DNA of 35,741 nucleotides from Fomitopsis serialis (Eukaryota; Basidiomycota; Agaricomycetes; Polyporales; Fomitopsidaceae): contig NW_025955358.1 in assembly GCF_022376445.1 (NCBI RefSeq), positions 1 to 35,741 on the forward strand, read 5' to 3'. The position numbers were made by a program, and so were the translations under genes. The notes under the pieces were generated by a model. That model had not been told where the DNA came from, did not search any database, and saw only the letters and a program-made list of their open reading frames with translations. This document shows, in pieces, positions 1-9,724 of this stretch; the first letter of the stretch is position 1; each line of letters begins with the position of its first letter.

Positions 1-2122
1 CAGGACGCCTGGACGTATCGTGAGCTACCTTCGGGTACAAAGACATACGCAATATTACTCACATAATGGCCCCAGAGATGAATCGCGGTGTCGGTGTGAT
101 CCCTCGCCGTGTTCATCCCGTGTCTTGCCAATGTCCAAGTCGCTATGATACAGGCTGCGACAAGCCACACCATGTCGTCAGCAAAGTATCGCCCTGGCAT
201 ATCCTATTCTTGCTGAGTTTCGAATGACAGCTGGGAAGACACTTGAAACATACCTCCGCCCGAAGCCGAACACCAACTCTTCGGATCTTTGAGGTCAAAG
301 GCATCTGCGTCGGCATCAATCTCGAGGAACCGCTCCGGCCTGAAGACGTCCGGTTCTGGGTACACCTCGGGATCTCGGAATATCGCCTGGATTACATATG
401 TCAAATAGACAGACCAAAATAGCTCATTGACATACCACAGGTTGTTATTAAACCTTTGGGTATGTAGTAGCCACGGTACACGTCGTCTTCCGCCACCTGG
501 TGTGGAGCCGCTGAGAACAAGGGTCAGTGACCATCAAACAGTGGAAGCTATTGTTGATCGTACACGTAGTCACTGCCGGACACCACCTGCAACGTGTGTA
601 TTGGATCAGTGCACCGGTCGTTGATACACGAGGCGTTTTGTCCTTACCGATATACCTCTCTGATGATGTACTCGAGATATGGTAGCAATGCTCTGTCTCC
701 AAAATCTGGTAATCTTGCATCTCCAACTACACGATTGATTTCTTCCCGTGCCTTTTTGAAGACGTCGGGATACTGAACCAACACGAGTATGAACACGATC
801 ATGCTTGTCAAGGACTTCACGCTACCAGTATGAGCATCGCACGTCATTCCGAAGGTCATGTCTGTGCTTACCGTGTCGGTACCCGCTTAGTACCAGAACA
901 ACGTTCAGATCGGCCGATGGACATGAAGATGGAGAGGAGCTTACCCGCATACAACGTTCCTGCAGCACCTTTGATGTCTCGTTCGTCCTCCGCCGTCAGT
1001 GCTCCTTTTCTGGAACATTCCTCTATCAAGGCCGTCGTGAACGAGGACTTCGCGCTGCCGGCCACCTATATTGTAAATCAGCTGATCATACTTTCGTTCT
1101 ATGCAGGCGATTAACACTCGCCATATTGTCCTTGACTGCCCGGTACGGTATGTCCTCCATATCACCGACAGCCTTCCGTGCTTTCGCTGTAGCATACTTG
1201 AAGCTCATGCCAGGCACCCATGCGGGCACGTATTTCACTGGACACTGATACTGAGCTTCTACCGGCTGGGGTCTATCGATCGCTTACGAATTGGCAGGAA
1301 GTCAACTGGAGCCGATCCAGTTCCACTCCCAACGAGACATCCTCTAATCCCGTCTTCCGTCAACTTGACAAAGTGATCGCCGTCCAAAGACGTGACTGTA
1401 TGCCCATAGCCAATCTCGAGAACTATTCCTGCAGCGTATCTGTTCAAACGTTAAGGATCAGTGAGCTTGAGGTGCGGATAGTCTCACTCACCGCTTCAAC
1501 TGATGCACGAAGTCTTCTGGGGTCTCCAGGAGATCGAACAGGAGGCGGCGCACTTCACGGCACTGGAGAGGGTGATACCCATCCGCGGACGCCCTGACGA
1601 CGAACGCGCGCTGATACCACTTCCTTATGCGTCGCCAGGTGTCATTGTATTGCATAAACACGAGGTTTCCCGTCCACCCAATCCTGTAGCAAGACAGCCC
1701 GGGCACTCAATGAGTAGATGTATCACATGCCAACGGGGTCCAATACGTACAGTTCGACGAAGTACACTAGACGCGGCCGATTTGAGTATATCGCCCCGCG
1801 TTTTTCCATGAGATCGAACGCAGCCTTGGCAGAGCTGAGGATGATGATGGGTTGGGTGAAAATCTCGGCGTAGACGATGTCCCCTATGGTTGCCTTTCTC
1901 TTAGTCATTGTTGAAAAGCACACGTAGGCGTACGCACCGCGTTGAGCCGCCCAATCCATGAATGTTAAGTGTTGGTCGATCCCAGGCAATTGATGCACAT
2001 TACCGAGGAACGGGAGGCGCGAGGGACCCGGAGGTAGATCACTGCGCTTTCGTATTTGCCTGAGAAGACACAGAAGGATTGTGACAGCCAAGCGACCGAG
2101 GCGAAGTTCACTGAGATGGACA
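1..2122 (-). pseudogene. Cytochrome P450 pseudogene A (B/D type), cut by left edge
   Basis: Reads right to left and runs off the window just after its last exon begins. Clear P450 pieces remain: LPPGP hinge with GNVHQLP (about 2000-2050), a second exon with IVYAEIF, an exon with GWTGN and REVRRLL (1489-1695), I-helix micro-exon AGTDT (about 881-894), K-helix EVYR (about 644) and PERF (about 330). It is closest to loci B and D. Measured against them it carries a 10-nt deletion in exon 1, a 7-nt deletion in exon 10 that destroys the NLW segment, a 1-nt deletion inside the FGFGRR codons (near 275), and single-base losses in the haem exon that destroy CPGR (near 195). An upstream ATG at 2157 restores frame into LPPGP, but the homologous start is 2122, 46 nt below a conserved TATA. 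Not expected to give an active enzyme. Confidence 0.9.
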
Positions 2123-2167
2123 TACTGGAAGGTAGAAGTTGCAGGAGTCCGAGTCAAAGTGGAGTCG

Positions 2168-2174
2168 CTATAAG
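2168..2174 (-). promoter_or_regulatory. TATA-like box of locus A
   Basis: CTTATAG on the minus strand, followed by GCGACTCC. The same element lies at nearly the same distance (46-49 nt) upstream of the starts of B and D, which supports both the promoter call and 2122 as the ancestral start of A. Confidence 0.5.
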
Positions 2175-2529
2175 CAATGCGAGCCGTAGTAATGGAGCGT
2201 GAAATACGCCATGACCTAGTTGCTGCTTCTGAGATGCATGCATCGTTTGCAATTGAACGGTGTCTCTCATTGGTCTCTCACTCCATGTCCAGGAAACGCT
2301 GAGGACGTCCCTGAAGCTTCGGCCCCAACGTGCATGATCCCGTAAGTCGGTGCCGCTCAAAGAGGAGCAATTGAACTGACTAGCGTTGACGAAGTCGAGT
2401 TTTATTGAATGTACCGTGAACACGGTCACGGTGCCGCCCAACGGCAGGCGCATCTAGCCATAGCGAAGCACCACGCATGTCAGCTACCCGAGATTTGAGG
2501 GAGAAAGTACAGTTCGCACCTAAGCCTCC

Positions 2530-2630
2530 CGTGACTCCATTATCCCGGCAGTTGCGCGAAATCCCTAACTCACGGTGCTTTTCCCGGCGCTTTCTCGGGT
2601 CTATCGTACATTCGAAGTCTGCTTCCCGTA
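2530..2630 (-). repeat. Relic copy of the 5' flank of P450 locus H
   Basis: About 65-90 nt resembles the sequence just upstream of and across the start codon of P450 relic H (24940-25035): both contain CCCGAGAAAGCGCCGGG, then GCACCGT, then GATTTCGCG, then an ATGGAG. In this copy the ATG (complement of 2538-2540) is followed by an in-frame stop after six codons, so only a promoter plus first-codon remnant seems left. An alternative reading as a P450 last exon (DFECTIDPR on the minus strand) is weaker, because the similarity continues across the H start codon. Confidence 0.5.
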
Positions 2631-2639
2631 TGTATTCTC

Positions 2640-3250
2640 ACATGCAAGATCTACGTGCTCGAGCAGCTGTTCACGGAGTGGGTCGGCGTCGCCAGTCGTG
2701 TAGCGCAGGACCGCGAGGCATGGTGACTGCGCGCATACATGGTGAGCTTGCTCGTCGTGGTGGCTCTCGAGGTCGGGCGCTGCACGGCTCGGCCCCAGCG
2801 GAGACCGTACGGGAGGAGCGGTGTCGTGTGCGCCCACCTGACAGTGACAGGCGTGTCGGGGAAGAAGTACTTGGAGGATCAGCTCGATGTATGCGCCAAT
2901 ATTGCGCTGCGGGAGACGCAGCCACGTATCGAAAACGGACCTGCACAGTCGAGCAGATCGAGTTGGTCCACCTCGACTGCGGCGGTCGCCTGAACGTCAT
3001 GCACAAGCGCAGACACGATCGACCTCGTCACGAACGTTCCCCGACGCCATCTTGCGCAGGTCTCCTCCCCTGGCCCACAGGCCCACTCTACGCCCACATG
3101 CGTCGGTACCAAATTGAGCGGCTGCACCAGTCCTCGATGTGCCTCCTTTGGTGGCCCCCGCGTTCCGCATTCCGACCGTGTCGATGACAGAATCGGCACC
3201 GCAGAGTGGCGGATGATTGGAAGTGCACTGAACCTGCCTAGAGCCAGCCG
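2640..3250. other. GC-rich unassigned segment
   Basis: This stretch is richer in GC than its surroundings and stays open in more than one frame (longest plus-strand frame 2477-3187). Another plus frame reads like protein (KKYLEDQLDVCANIALRETQ, about 2860-2920) but is interrupted by a stop near 2735. No family was recognised. It may be a decayed gene fragment or chance; the strand is not certain. Confidence 0.25.
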
Positions 3251-3815
3251 TCGTTCGCTGGGATAGATCACGGTCTACTCACGATTGCTTCAATGATTGC
3301 GCTGTCCTGACACCCGTCTCACAGAAGAAACGGTCCCAGACGGGTGCGTGCGGTCTACAGTGCGCAGCGGAGGGAAGTCAAACCGACCAACGCACCATAA
3401 GCTGACATCTCGGTGGTGTAAGCGACGTAGGTCTTGCAATTCGACCGCGACACAGTGGGTCGATGCCGTTCAGGGAAGTACGGAGCGACATCGCTCATGG
3501 TTGCCAGCTATGCGCAGAGACATGGTGAGCGTTGAGACGTGCAAGTGCCAGGCCCGTCCCTACACCGAAATCAGAGTTCGGTCTCTGGGCGACACGTATA
3601 CCCCTTTCCCAGTCAGAGCATGAGGTGCGCGATAGCAAGTCGTTTGTATGCGGTTCCTTTGACTGAAAGTAGGGGCCAGGACGGGGTTGTTTGTACGCAA
3701 GTCCAAGCGCGACTGGTGGCTGCAAAGCACCGGAAGATACCGACGCATCTCCCACGATCGCGGCTGCTCAGAGTCCTGGGCCATTCAGAATAACTGGGAA
3801 ACCATTGCATGGAGA
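3251..3815. other. Intergenic, nothing recognised
   Basis: No P450 motif, conserved exon or repeat seen on either strand. Only short overlapping open frames, as expected by chance. Confidence 0.5.
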
Positions 3816-6710
3816 TACGATACATGGCGCGCCCCATTGCGAATGAGTGCGAGAGAACGCGAACAGGTGGTGCTCATGTTCCTGAACGGGACTACCTCGA
3901 CCGTCGTTCAAGTCTGTGTTGACTGTTCGTTTGTGATGAGTTCTACGGCCTGCGCGGATCGTGGTCTGATAGCACATTTGAACTTGTGCGGATGACTGGG
4001 TGAACACATCAGCTGTGCGCTTTCTGACATAGGGAAAGTGTCGTACTTGATGATACCGGATGAGAACGTCCCCGGCGGCGTGATCTCATTGCCCATAGCG
4101 TCACGAGCCTTGCCAAGGTCGAATGTTGCTACGATGTTAGCCATCGCCTGCCAAATCCCGGTTTCTGCGAAGCGGCGACCTGGACATATGCTGCAAAGCA
4201 GCGGGCGCACCTTGATTAGTTTATCAAAGCACAGAATACAAGACGTCACTTACCGCCGACCGAAACCGAAGACAATGTTCCGTGGGTCCTCCTGATTTTC
4301 ATAACGCCCATTGAAGCGGTCTGGACAGAAGGCTTCCGGGTCGGGATAGGCGTCGGGGTCATGCAGCATAAACCTTAACAGCACCTTGTCAACGAGTGCT
4401 ACCAGAAAGGTTTAAATCACGGTCACCATAGATTCGGCATGACCACTGTCCCCTTCGGTATCCAGCGCCCACGATACTCATTGTCTTCGCATAATACATG
4501 AGGCACACCTGTGAAATCAGTTCGGTGACAACTAGTCGGTGAGGCCCGGAGCATAAGTACCTAATGGTATAGGGCAGGAGAACCTATGTCGCTGCAGTGA
4601 AATGATGTACTACTAGTCAATGACACAACTGTCACGTACCGGTACGTCTCCTTGAGGATGCATTCAAGGTACGGTAGTGCATCCTTGTCGCTGACAGTCG
4701 GGAGCCTCGCGCCGCCGATGACGCTGTCCATTTCTTCTTGCGCCTTGGCGTAGACGTCCGGGTACAAAATCATGACAAGTATGAAGACCACGAGCACAGT
4801 CTGTGTCTAGTTTGAGGATAAGCTGATGCAGTTGAATGGTATGTGGTGAATGCTACCGTGTCTGTTCCGGCTGTGGGGAAGTCGCCGCCATGAAGCGGGT
4901 TCTGCTCGAGTTGTTCGGATGAAACTCACCTGCGTACAACGTGAGACCGAACATCGTGATCTCTGGCTTTTCCGTCTCCAGAGTACCCTTCAATGCAGAC
5001 TCCTTGATCAATGATGATATCACGGGGGTTCCAATGTTGCCTTTGGTCTTCGATTACTCGGTTTGGTGAGACATGCAGCGTCATGGGATCCCGTGTATGC
5101 TTACCAGATTGCTCTCTGCCAAGTCGTAGGTTCGTTGCGCAGCATCTCTCACAGTTCTCTTGATCCACACGGCTTTCCGCTTGAATCCTGCACCAGGAAA
5201 CCAGGTCGGGAGGTATCTCACTGACAGAATACGATATCAGGAGCTGCGAATGAAGCGACGAAGCGATCAGCACTGGAGCACACTCACGAGACGGGATGAA
5301 GTCTACAGGGGTTGTTCCAGGAGCCGAGAGGTGCATCGTCTCCTCCACTGCCTTCTCGATGACGTGCAGGTATTCATCGTCTGGCGATGTTACTGTGTGC
5401 CCGTAAAGAGACTGAAGCATAGAGGAAGCGTAGTACCTATGCCATCTGTTTATGAAAAGGCTCGGTAACACAACGAACATCGGAAGCTCACCGATAGATA
5501 TGGGCCCCAAAGTCCTCCGGGTCATTTAGCAATCCCATTAGTAAAGCAATCGCCTCGCGCCTCTGCATGTCGGCAAACGCGGCGAGGGAAGATCTGGAAA
5601 GGAAAGGCATATGCGTCCATCGTCGATGCTTGCGAACCTCCTCATTGTATGGCATTAATCCGAGATTGTGTTCCCATCCCAGCCTAATACATCGGAAGTC
5701 CGAGTCATCCATACAATGTGTGAGATAAGTGACAGTCGATGCACTTACAGGTCTATCATCATGACCGAATACGGTCTATCCGAGTATATTGCACTCCGCT
5801 TGTCCAGTAGATCTCGTGCAGCGGCCGCAGAATTGATGACCAAGACGGGTGTGTTGAACAACTTCAAGAAAATCATGTCCCCTAGTGCAGCGCAGTCAGT
5901 CGCAATCCCGCAGTGTAAGCATCTCGGAACGCTCGTACCATACTTCTTCCCCCATTGCGCGAATCTCTTCTCCGGGAAATTTAGAGTCATCTGCGGGATA
6001 TTTCCCAGAATAGGAAATGGACGAGGGCCTGGTGGTAGACGTCGACGCAGTTGGCGCCAATGTAGTGCATAATAGGCGAAGGTGACGAAGACCGCGAACG
6101 CAACTTGGATGCCGAGTGATAGAGTCATAGTTGAAGAGGTTTTGGATCCGGTGCAGTAGCTGGGACCAGCCGCGGGGCTGATACGTACGCTCAGCCTGTC
6201 CGTGTGCTCCTTTCCAGCTTGTGGCGATACCATGACATGCCTTCTGCTGTATATTTACACTCCCCGCTCAAGCGCAAACCAATGAATGATCTTCTGTAGA
6301 CGATAACTGGAGTGAGGGCGCCATATCAGAACCTTGTTTTCTCTACATCGGAGATTCTGGCAGCGCTGGAACATTCTATTGTCGGGATACATAGTATCGG
6401 TGTATATACATACCTCACAAAGCCTGAGCATCGTGGCTATTGAGCAGCACGCATATCGACCCATTCTTGTGCTTGCTCCCACAAGGTGGTCCGGACTGAG
6501 CGAACCACGTATGTGTCTCTTGACCTGGTGGCAGATCATCTCAACCAAACGCCGCATGCCACAGACGAGGTCATTCTCCGCGACGAATGAAGGTACCGGT
6601 GTGTCGGCTTACCTGGCGACAATTGAATCACCAATTCTTAGTTCCGGGCCATCAGTGACGGAATCCGTAGCATCTCCGACGGTGGAACACACGCACTAGA
6701 AGTCTGCTGT
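3816..6710. repeat. Segmental duplication unit, copy 1 (P450 C1)
   Basis: Closely similar to 20600-23475 in the same orientation. Similarity covers the whole P450, including all twelve introns, about 100 nt downstream (ATGGCGCG and CTATCTCGACC-type blocks) and patches of the upstream region: CGAGGTCATTCTCCGCGA at about 6570 and 23385, AGAAGTCTGCTGTA at about 6700 and 23458. Coding parts are better preserved than introns, and the flanks have indels, so the event is not very recent. Confidence 0.85.
3908..6128 (-). CDS. Cytochrome P450 monooxygenase C1 (intact, 13 exons)
   Basis: Microsomal haem-thiolate monooxygenase; substrate unknown, plausibly the product of the neighbouring terpene synthase. 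Exons from the start: 6128-5939, 5881-5749, 5683-5492, 5436-5288, 5220-5105, 5047-4930, 4870-4857, 4800-4640, 4583-4561, 4508-4427, 4373-4254, 4190-4047, 3995-3908. They sum to 1530 nt (509 aa) with no stop. N-terminal membrane helix (MTLSLGIQVAFAVFV), LPPGPRP hinge, I-helix A300-G-T-D-T304 on a 14-nt exon, K-helix E355-T-Y-R358, then FGFGRRICPGR with haem Cys435. Exon 4 could start nine bases earlier, but the chosen acceptor matches its paralogues (R-Y-Y-A). Divergent from the terpene synthase. The family resembles basidiomycete O-methylsterigmatocystin oxidoreductase-like P450s; exact CYP family not assignable by eye. Confidence 0.93.
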
Positions 6711-7538
6711 ACCGAGACTGAGGATCTTTTCATATGCAAGCAAAGTTGCAATTGCCCCGCAATCGCCCTCCGGGAACTCGGTCGGGTTAGGGAACTGAAC
6801 CCGGTTAGTGGCCCTAAGCAGTGAAGTCATCGTCTGCGTCTTGTAGTAAGTACACCCGTCAATAGCTGTAATCTAAACGAATACAGAGACGTACCTTCCG
6901 TCCTAAAAGTCCTAGCCGTTCAACCTGAGCATTGCATCGGGTGGCCGACTGGGGTGCACGCCCGAGATCCCAACCCGATATAGATGAGCCCGACGCGCCC
7001 CGCCCGCCATGTGCTGACTAATCTCATCAAGTTCTTACTGTGGTTGACCGACTTCTACGCGACTAGATTCCCTGTTTTCTACTACGAAGGGCTGCAACAG
7101 TAGAAGTGACGCACAGCTGCTTCTACAATTCCGGTAAATCTGGTCATCACCCGTCTCATGCACCGGTGCGTAATAGGACAAGATCCGGATAACTTATGCA
7201 GACGTTCACCCGGATACCGCATTGCAGCGGTAGTATGTCCAGGAACGAGTGCCACGCCTCCAGCGCGCCACGGATGCACTACTTAGCGTCAATGGGTTCC
7301 CGAGTCGCCCCCGCTCGCGATCGCGCTGCGCGTCCGAGAGGCTGGCAGCGTGCGCGCAAATCGGCAGCACTAGCTCCCGGCGTGAGCAAGACATTCCGAC
7401 CGCGGTCGTGTTGGCGGATTCGGTATGTCTCTATGACGATGTATCGACACTGCGTACGTCACTGAACCACAGCACATAGAGCAGACGAGTCTGCGTCAGT
7501 GCAAGCAATCACTCCCATTCGACCAGCCCGAGCAAGAG
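6240..7538. other. Divergent intergenic region between P450 C1 and terpene synthase
   Basis: About 1.3 kb separating the divergent starts of C1 and the cyclase. The C1-proximal half (to about 6710) is shared in patches with the upstream side of C2. The rest (6711-7538) is unique here and holds no convincing open frame; 7250-7400 is GC-rich. It probably holds promoters for both genes and could allow co-regulation, but no binding site was identified. Confidence 0.5.
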
Positions 7539-8866
7539 ATGGCCTTCGCAACTTCCTATCACCTCCCCGATACCATGAACTCTTGGCCGTGGCCTCGCAG
7601 CATCCACCCGGATGCCGAGGAGGTCATAGCTGCGTCCGCAGAATGGCTCCGCTCCTTCCATGCTTTCAAAGAGGAGTCTCAGCGAGCCTTTGACAAGTAT
7701 GACGTTGGTGAGTGGCTCGACTCGGATGCTTGTTTGAAACAATCCAAGGACTTACCAACTCTTCGTATAGCACTCATCGCTGCCCTGGTCTACCCGTTTT
7801 CGAACAAAGGTGCTCGGCTATGCATGTCATATTGAGTCACAGACTGAGTGTTGCCGTATCGCCAGAGATTCTGAGAATTGCTTGCGACTTATTCAATTTG
7901 TTCTTCGTATTCGACCTTTATACCGACGCGGAGGACGCGGAAGGCTGTCGCAAGATGGCCGATGCAGTCGTAGATGCGCTGCACAATCCACGTAGACTGC
8001 GCCCAGACGGCGAAGCAGTCCTAGGAGAGATTACACGCCGGTAAGTCCGATGAATCCTTTTCTATTAGTCGAGCTCACAATCAGACCTGCAGATTCTGGG
8101 CGCACGCGATCGACAGCGGGGCAGTTGGGCGCACCGCTCAGCGCCGTTTCATTGACTACTTCACGGCCTACGTCGACTCTGTCGTCGATGAGGCGGCTGA
8201 CCGCGACCAGGACGTGTACCGGTCCCTCGATAGCTACTTTGGGATCCGCCGGGAGACGGTCGGGTTTCGTCCCTTGTATGCGCTCATGTTGCAAGAGCTC
8301 CCCGACGAGGTTGCCTACCACCCCGCGATGGTCGAGATGAGCGTATGCGCCACAGATATGGTGATTATCGACAATGTAAGTGCCCCATTATATGCCTGCG
8401 GACTACGAGACTTGACCTCGTTGACGTTCACGTCCATCTCGCTGTCCAGGACATCATATCTTACAATGTGGAGCAGAGCGTCGGCGACGTCCGGCACAAC
8501 CTCGTCACGGTCACCATGCTCGAGCGCAAACTCGACATCGACGACGCTGTCGCGCTGCTTTTCGGGCAACACGTCGCTCTACAGGAAAGATTCCAGAAGG
8601 CCTACCATGGTTTTGAGCCGCACTGGGATCCCGCCACGAACGAGCAGCTCGGAGAGGCGCTGCGCGATCTCGCGAACTTGCCGCGGGGTGCATACTGCTG
8701 GCACTTCGAGGGAGGCAGGTATTTCGGAACGAAGGGCACGGAGATTGGGGTCTCGCGCCGCGTGCAGCTCTTGCCACCGCTGCTCAATGGAGATCGGAGG
8801 CAAGATAATATCGCGATTCCTGTCATAGACGAAATGTGGGGTACTACACCGCAGCTCGCTGCGTAG
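7539..8866 (+). CDS. Sesquiterpene synthase (class I terpene cyclase)
   Basis: Predicted to ionise farnesyl diphosphate with Mg2+ and cyclise it to a sesquiterpene hydrocarbon, the scaffold step of the locus. Exons: 7539-7707, 7771-7809, 7866-8040, 8093-8375, 8450-8866; total 1083 nt, 360 aa, a normal length for single-domain fungal sesquiterpene synthases. Metal-binding Asp-rich motif D86-L-Y-T-D90 sits in [14 protein letters not shown] triad N222-D-I-I-S226-Y-N-V-E230; IRRETVG (diphosphate-sensing type arginine region); C-terminal R312-Y313 pair in GGRYFGTKG. The Asp-rich motif has Leu where an acidic residue is more usual. Splicing between exons 4 and 5 falls inside the NSE motif, after N222. 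Start chosen as the first ATG of the open exon with a good context (agagATGGCC). The product skeleton cannot be predicted safely; a protoilludene-type (1,11-cyclising) enzyme is possible. Confidence 0.93.
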
Positions 8867-9059
8867 TCTCATGGAGTGCGTCTGATGTAGTTCTCCTATT
8901 CGCCTCGTCTCAATCAGAGCTCTTGGATAGAATGGCTTCCGTGAATATACTGTCGTGACATTGATCAGTCTCGGAAGTGCAGGACATTCGCGCTAAGTTG
9001 TCAACGTTAACTCGCCGCATGAATGTCTAGAGAGGCCTCAGGCATTCCGACCGGGCGTT
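8867..9059. other. Short spacer after the terpene synthase
   Basis: Presumed 3' untranslated and terminator region of the cyclase; nothing specific seen. Confidence 0.4.
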
Positions 9060-9414
9060 GTACAAGGTTCGAATGGGTTTCTGCAACGGTGCAACCGAGA
9101 CCGACGAGTGATGATGTCCATCGCGCGCAACCTCCATGGGCTCTGTGCGTGCGGAACGTAGAGGTCAAGCATCGTGAGGTCCAGCGGGGCCTACTAAGTT
9201 ATCTGGATGCTTTCCGCGATATGCGCCTTACGCGGGGTGGGTGACTCATGGTATTGTGTTGCTGATAGGTATGCCGCTGCGCTGATGCTCGGCGTCGGAT
9301 ACTATTATTCGCCCTGTACGATGGACGATGAATTCGTCAGGGTGTCCGAGGAGGCCGTACATCTCGCCCTCGACGACGGCGGGCCGGGCTCCGCTCTCGT
9401 CGACTTCCCCGCTC
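9060..9414 (+). pseudogene. Isolated P450 fragment I (exons 3-4 only)
   Basis: On the plus strand, 9269-9414 reads as a P450 exon 4: RYAAALMLGVGYYYSP, then DDEFVRVSEEAVHLAL and ALVDFPAR followed by GTGAGT. It is 146 nt against 149 in the intact paralogues, so in frame. Before it, HREVQRGLL (about 9170-9200) matches the end of exon 3 (REVRRLLL), and MGFLQ near 9075 resembles its start. The intron between them would be only about 32 nt and out of phase. No hinge, I-helix, K-helix or haem exon exists nearby. A dead remnant, of interest because it sits directly behind the cyclase in the same orientation. Confidence 0.75.
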
Positions 9415-9607
9415 GTGAGTACCATACATGAGCCGGCATCTATGCTGGCCACTCGGACTTGTGATACGAGGCGTGAAGAGCTGACACACCGAGTCTCGGA
9501 CACCAGGTCAAGTTCTATCGTGTCTATCCGGGTGTTCCGAAGTTCTAGTTCCTCGGCCATACGGGGAGAGATCCAGGTGTGAATGTTCGCAGCACTCGCA
9601 TCGTCAT
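9415..9607. other. Intergenic, no gene recognised
   Basis: A minus-strand open frame (9671-9246) crosses this stretch but has no recognisable motif. The P450 exon expected after fragment I (RYVPAWLPG type) is absent. Confidence 0.4.
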
Positions 9608-9635
9608 CCCCCCAACCCCCCACGGGCCCCACCCC
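9608..9635 (-). other. Potential G-quadruplex
   Basis: The minus strand has four runs of four or more G (GGGG, GGGG, GGGGGG, GGGGGG) separated by loops of 1, 5 and 2 nt, ideal spacing for an intramolecular G-quadruplex. It lies about 90 nt beyond the stop codon of P450 B, at the edge of the B duplication unit. Confidence 0.6.
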
Positions 9636-9724
9636 GGGTGAGCAAGTAACGTACGGGACATGCATGGGCATTCGATGTTACATTCCTCCAATCTCGTACA
9701 CGGTACTTGCGACGAACAGCCGGC

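Noticed and set aside
2560..2630. P450 last exon (DFECTIDPR) on the minus strand
   Set aside because: The matching copy at 24965-25030 continues into the start codon of H, so a shared 5' flank explains both better than a last exon.
2477..3187. 236-codon open frame on the plus strand
   Set aside because: Arg/Ser-rich, low-complexity translation without motif, crossing the copied flank of H; treated as an unassigned segment rather than a gene.
5436..5447. Upstream acceptor for exon 4 of C1 adding Trp-His
   Set aside because: In C2 the same acceptor would shift frame, whereas the acceptor nine bases further keeps frame in both and gives the family Arg-Tyr junction.
9060..9085. tRNA-like internal box (GGTTCGAATGG)
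   Set aside because: No matching cloverleaf stems or A-box nearby, and the bases fit a P450 exon remnant.
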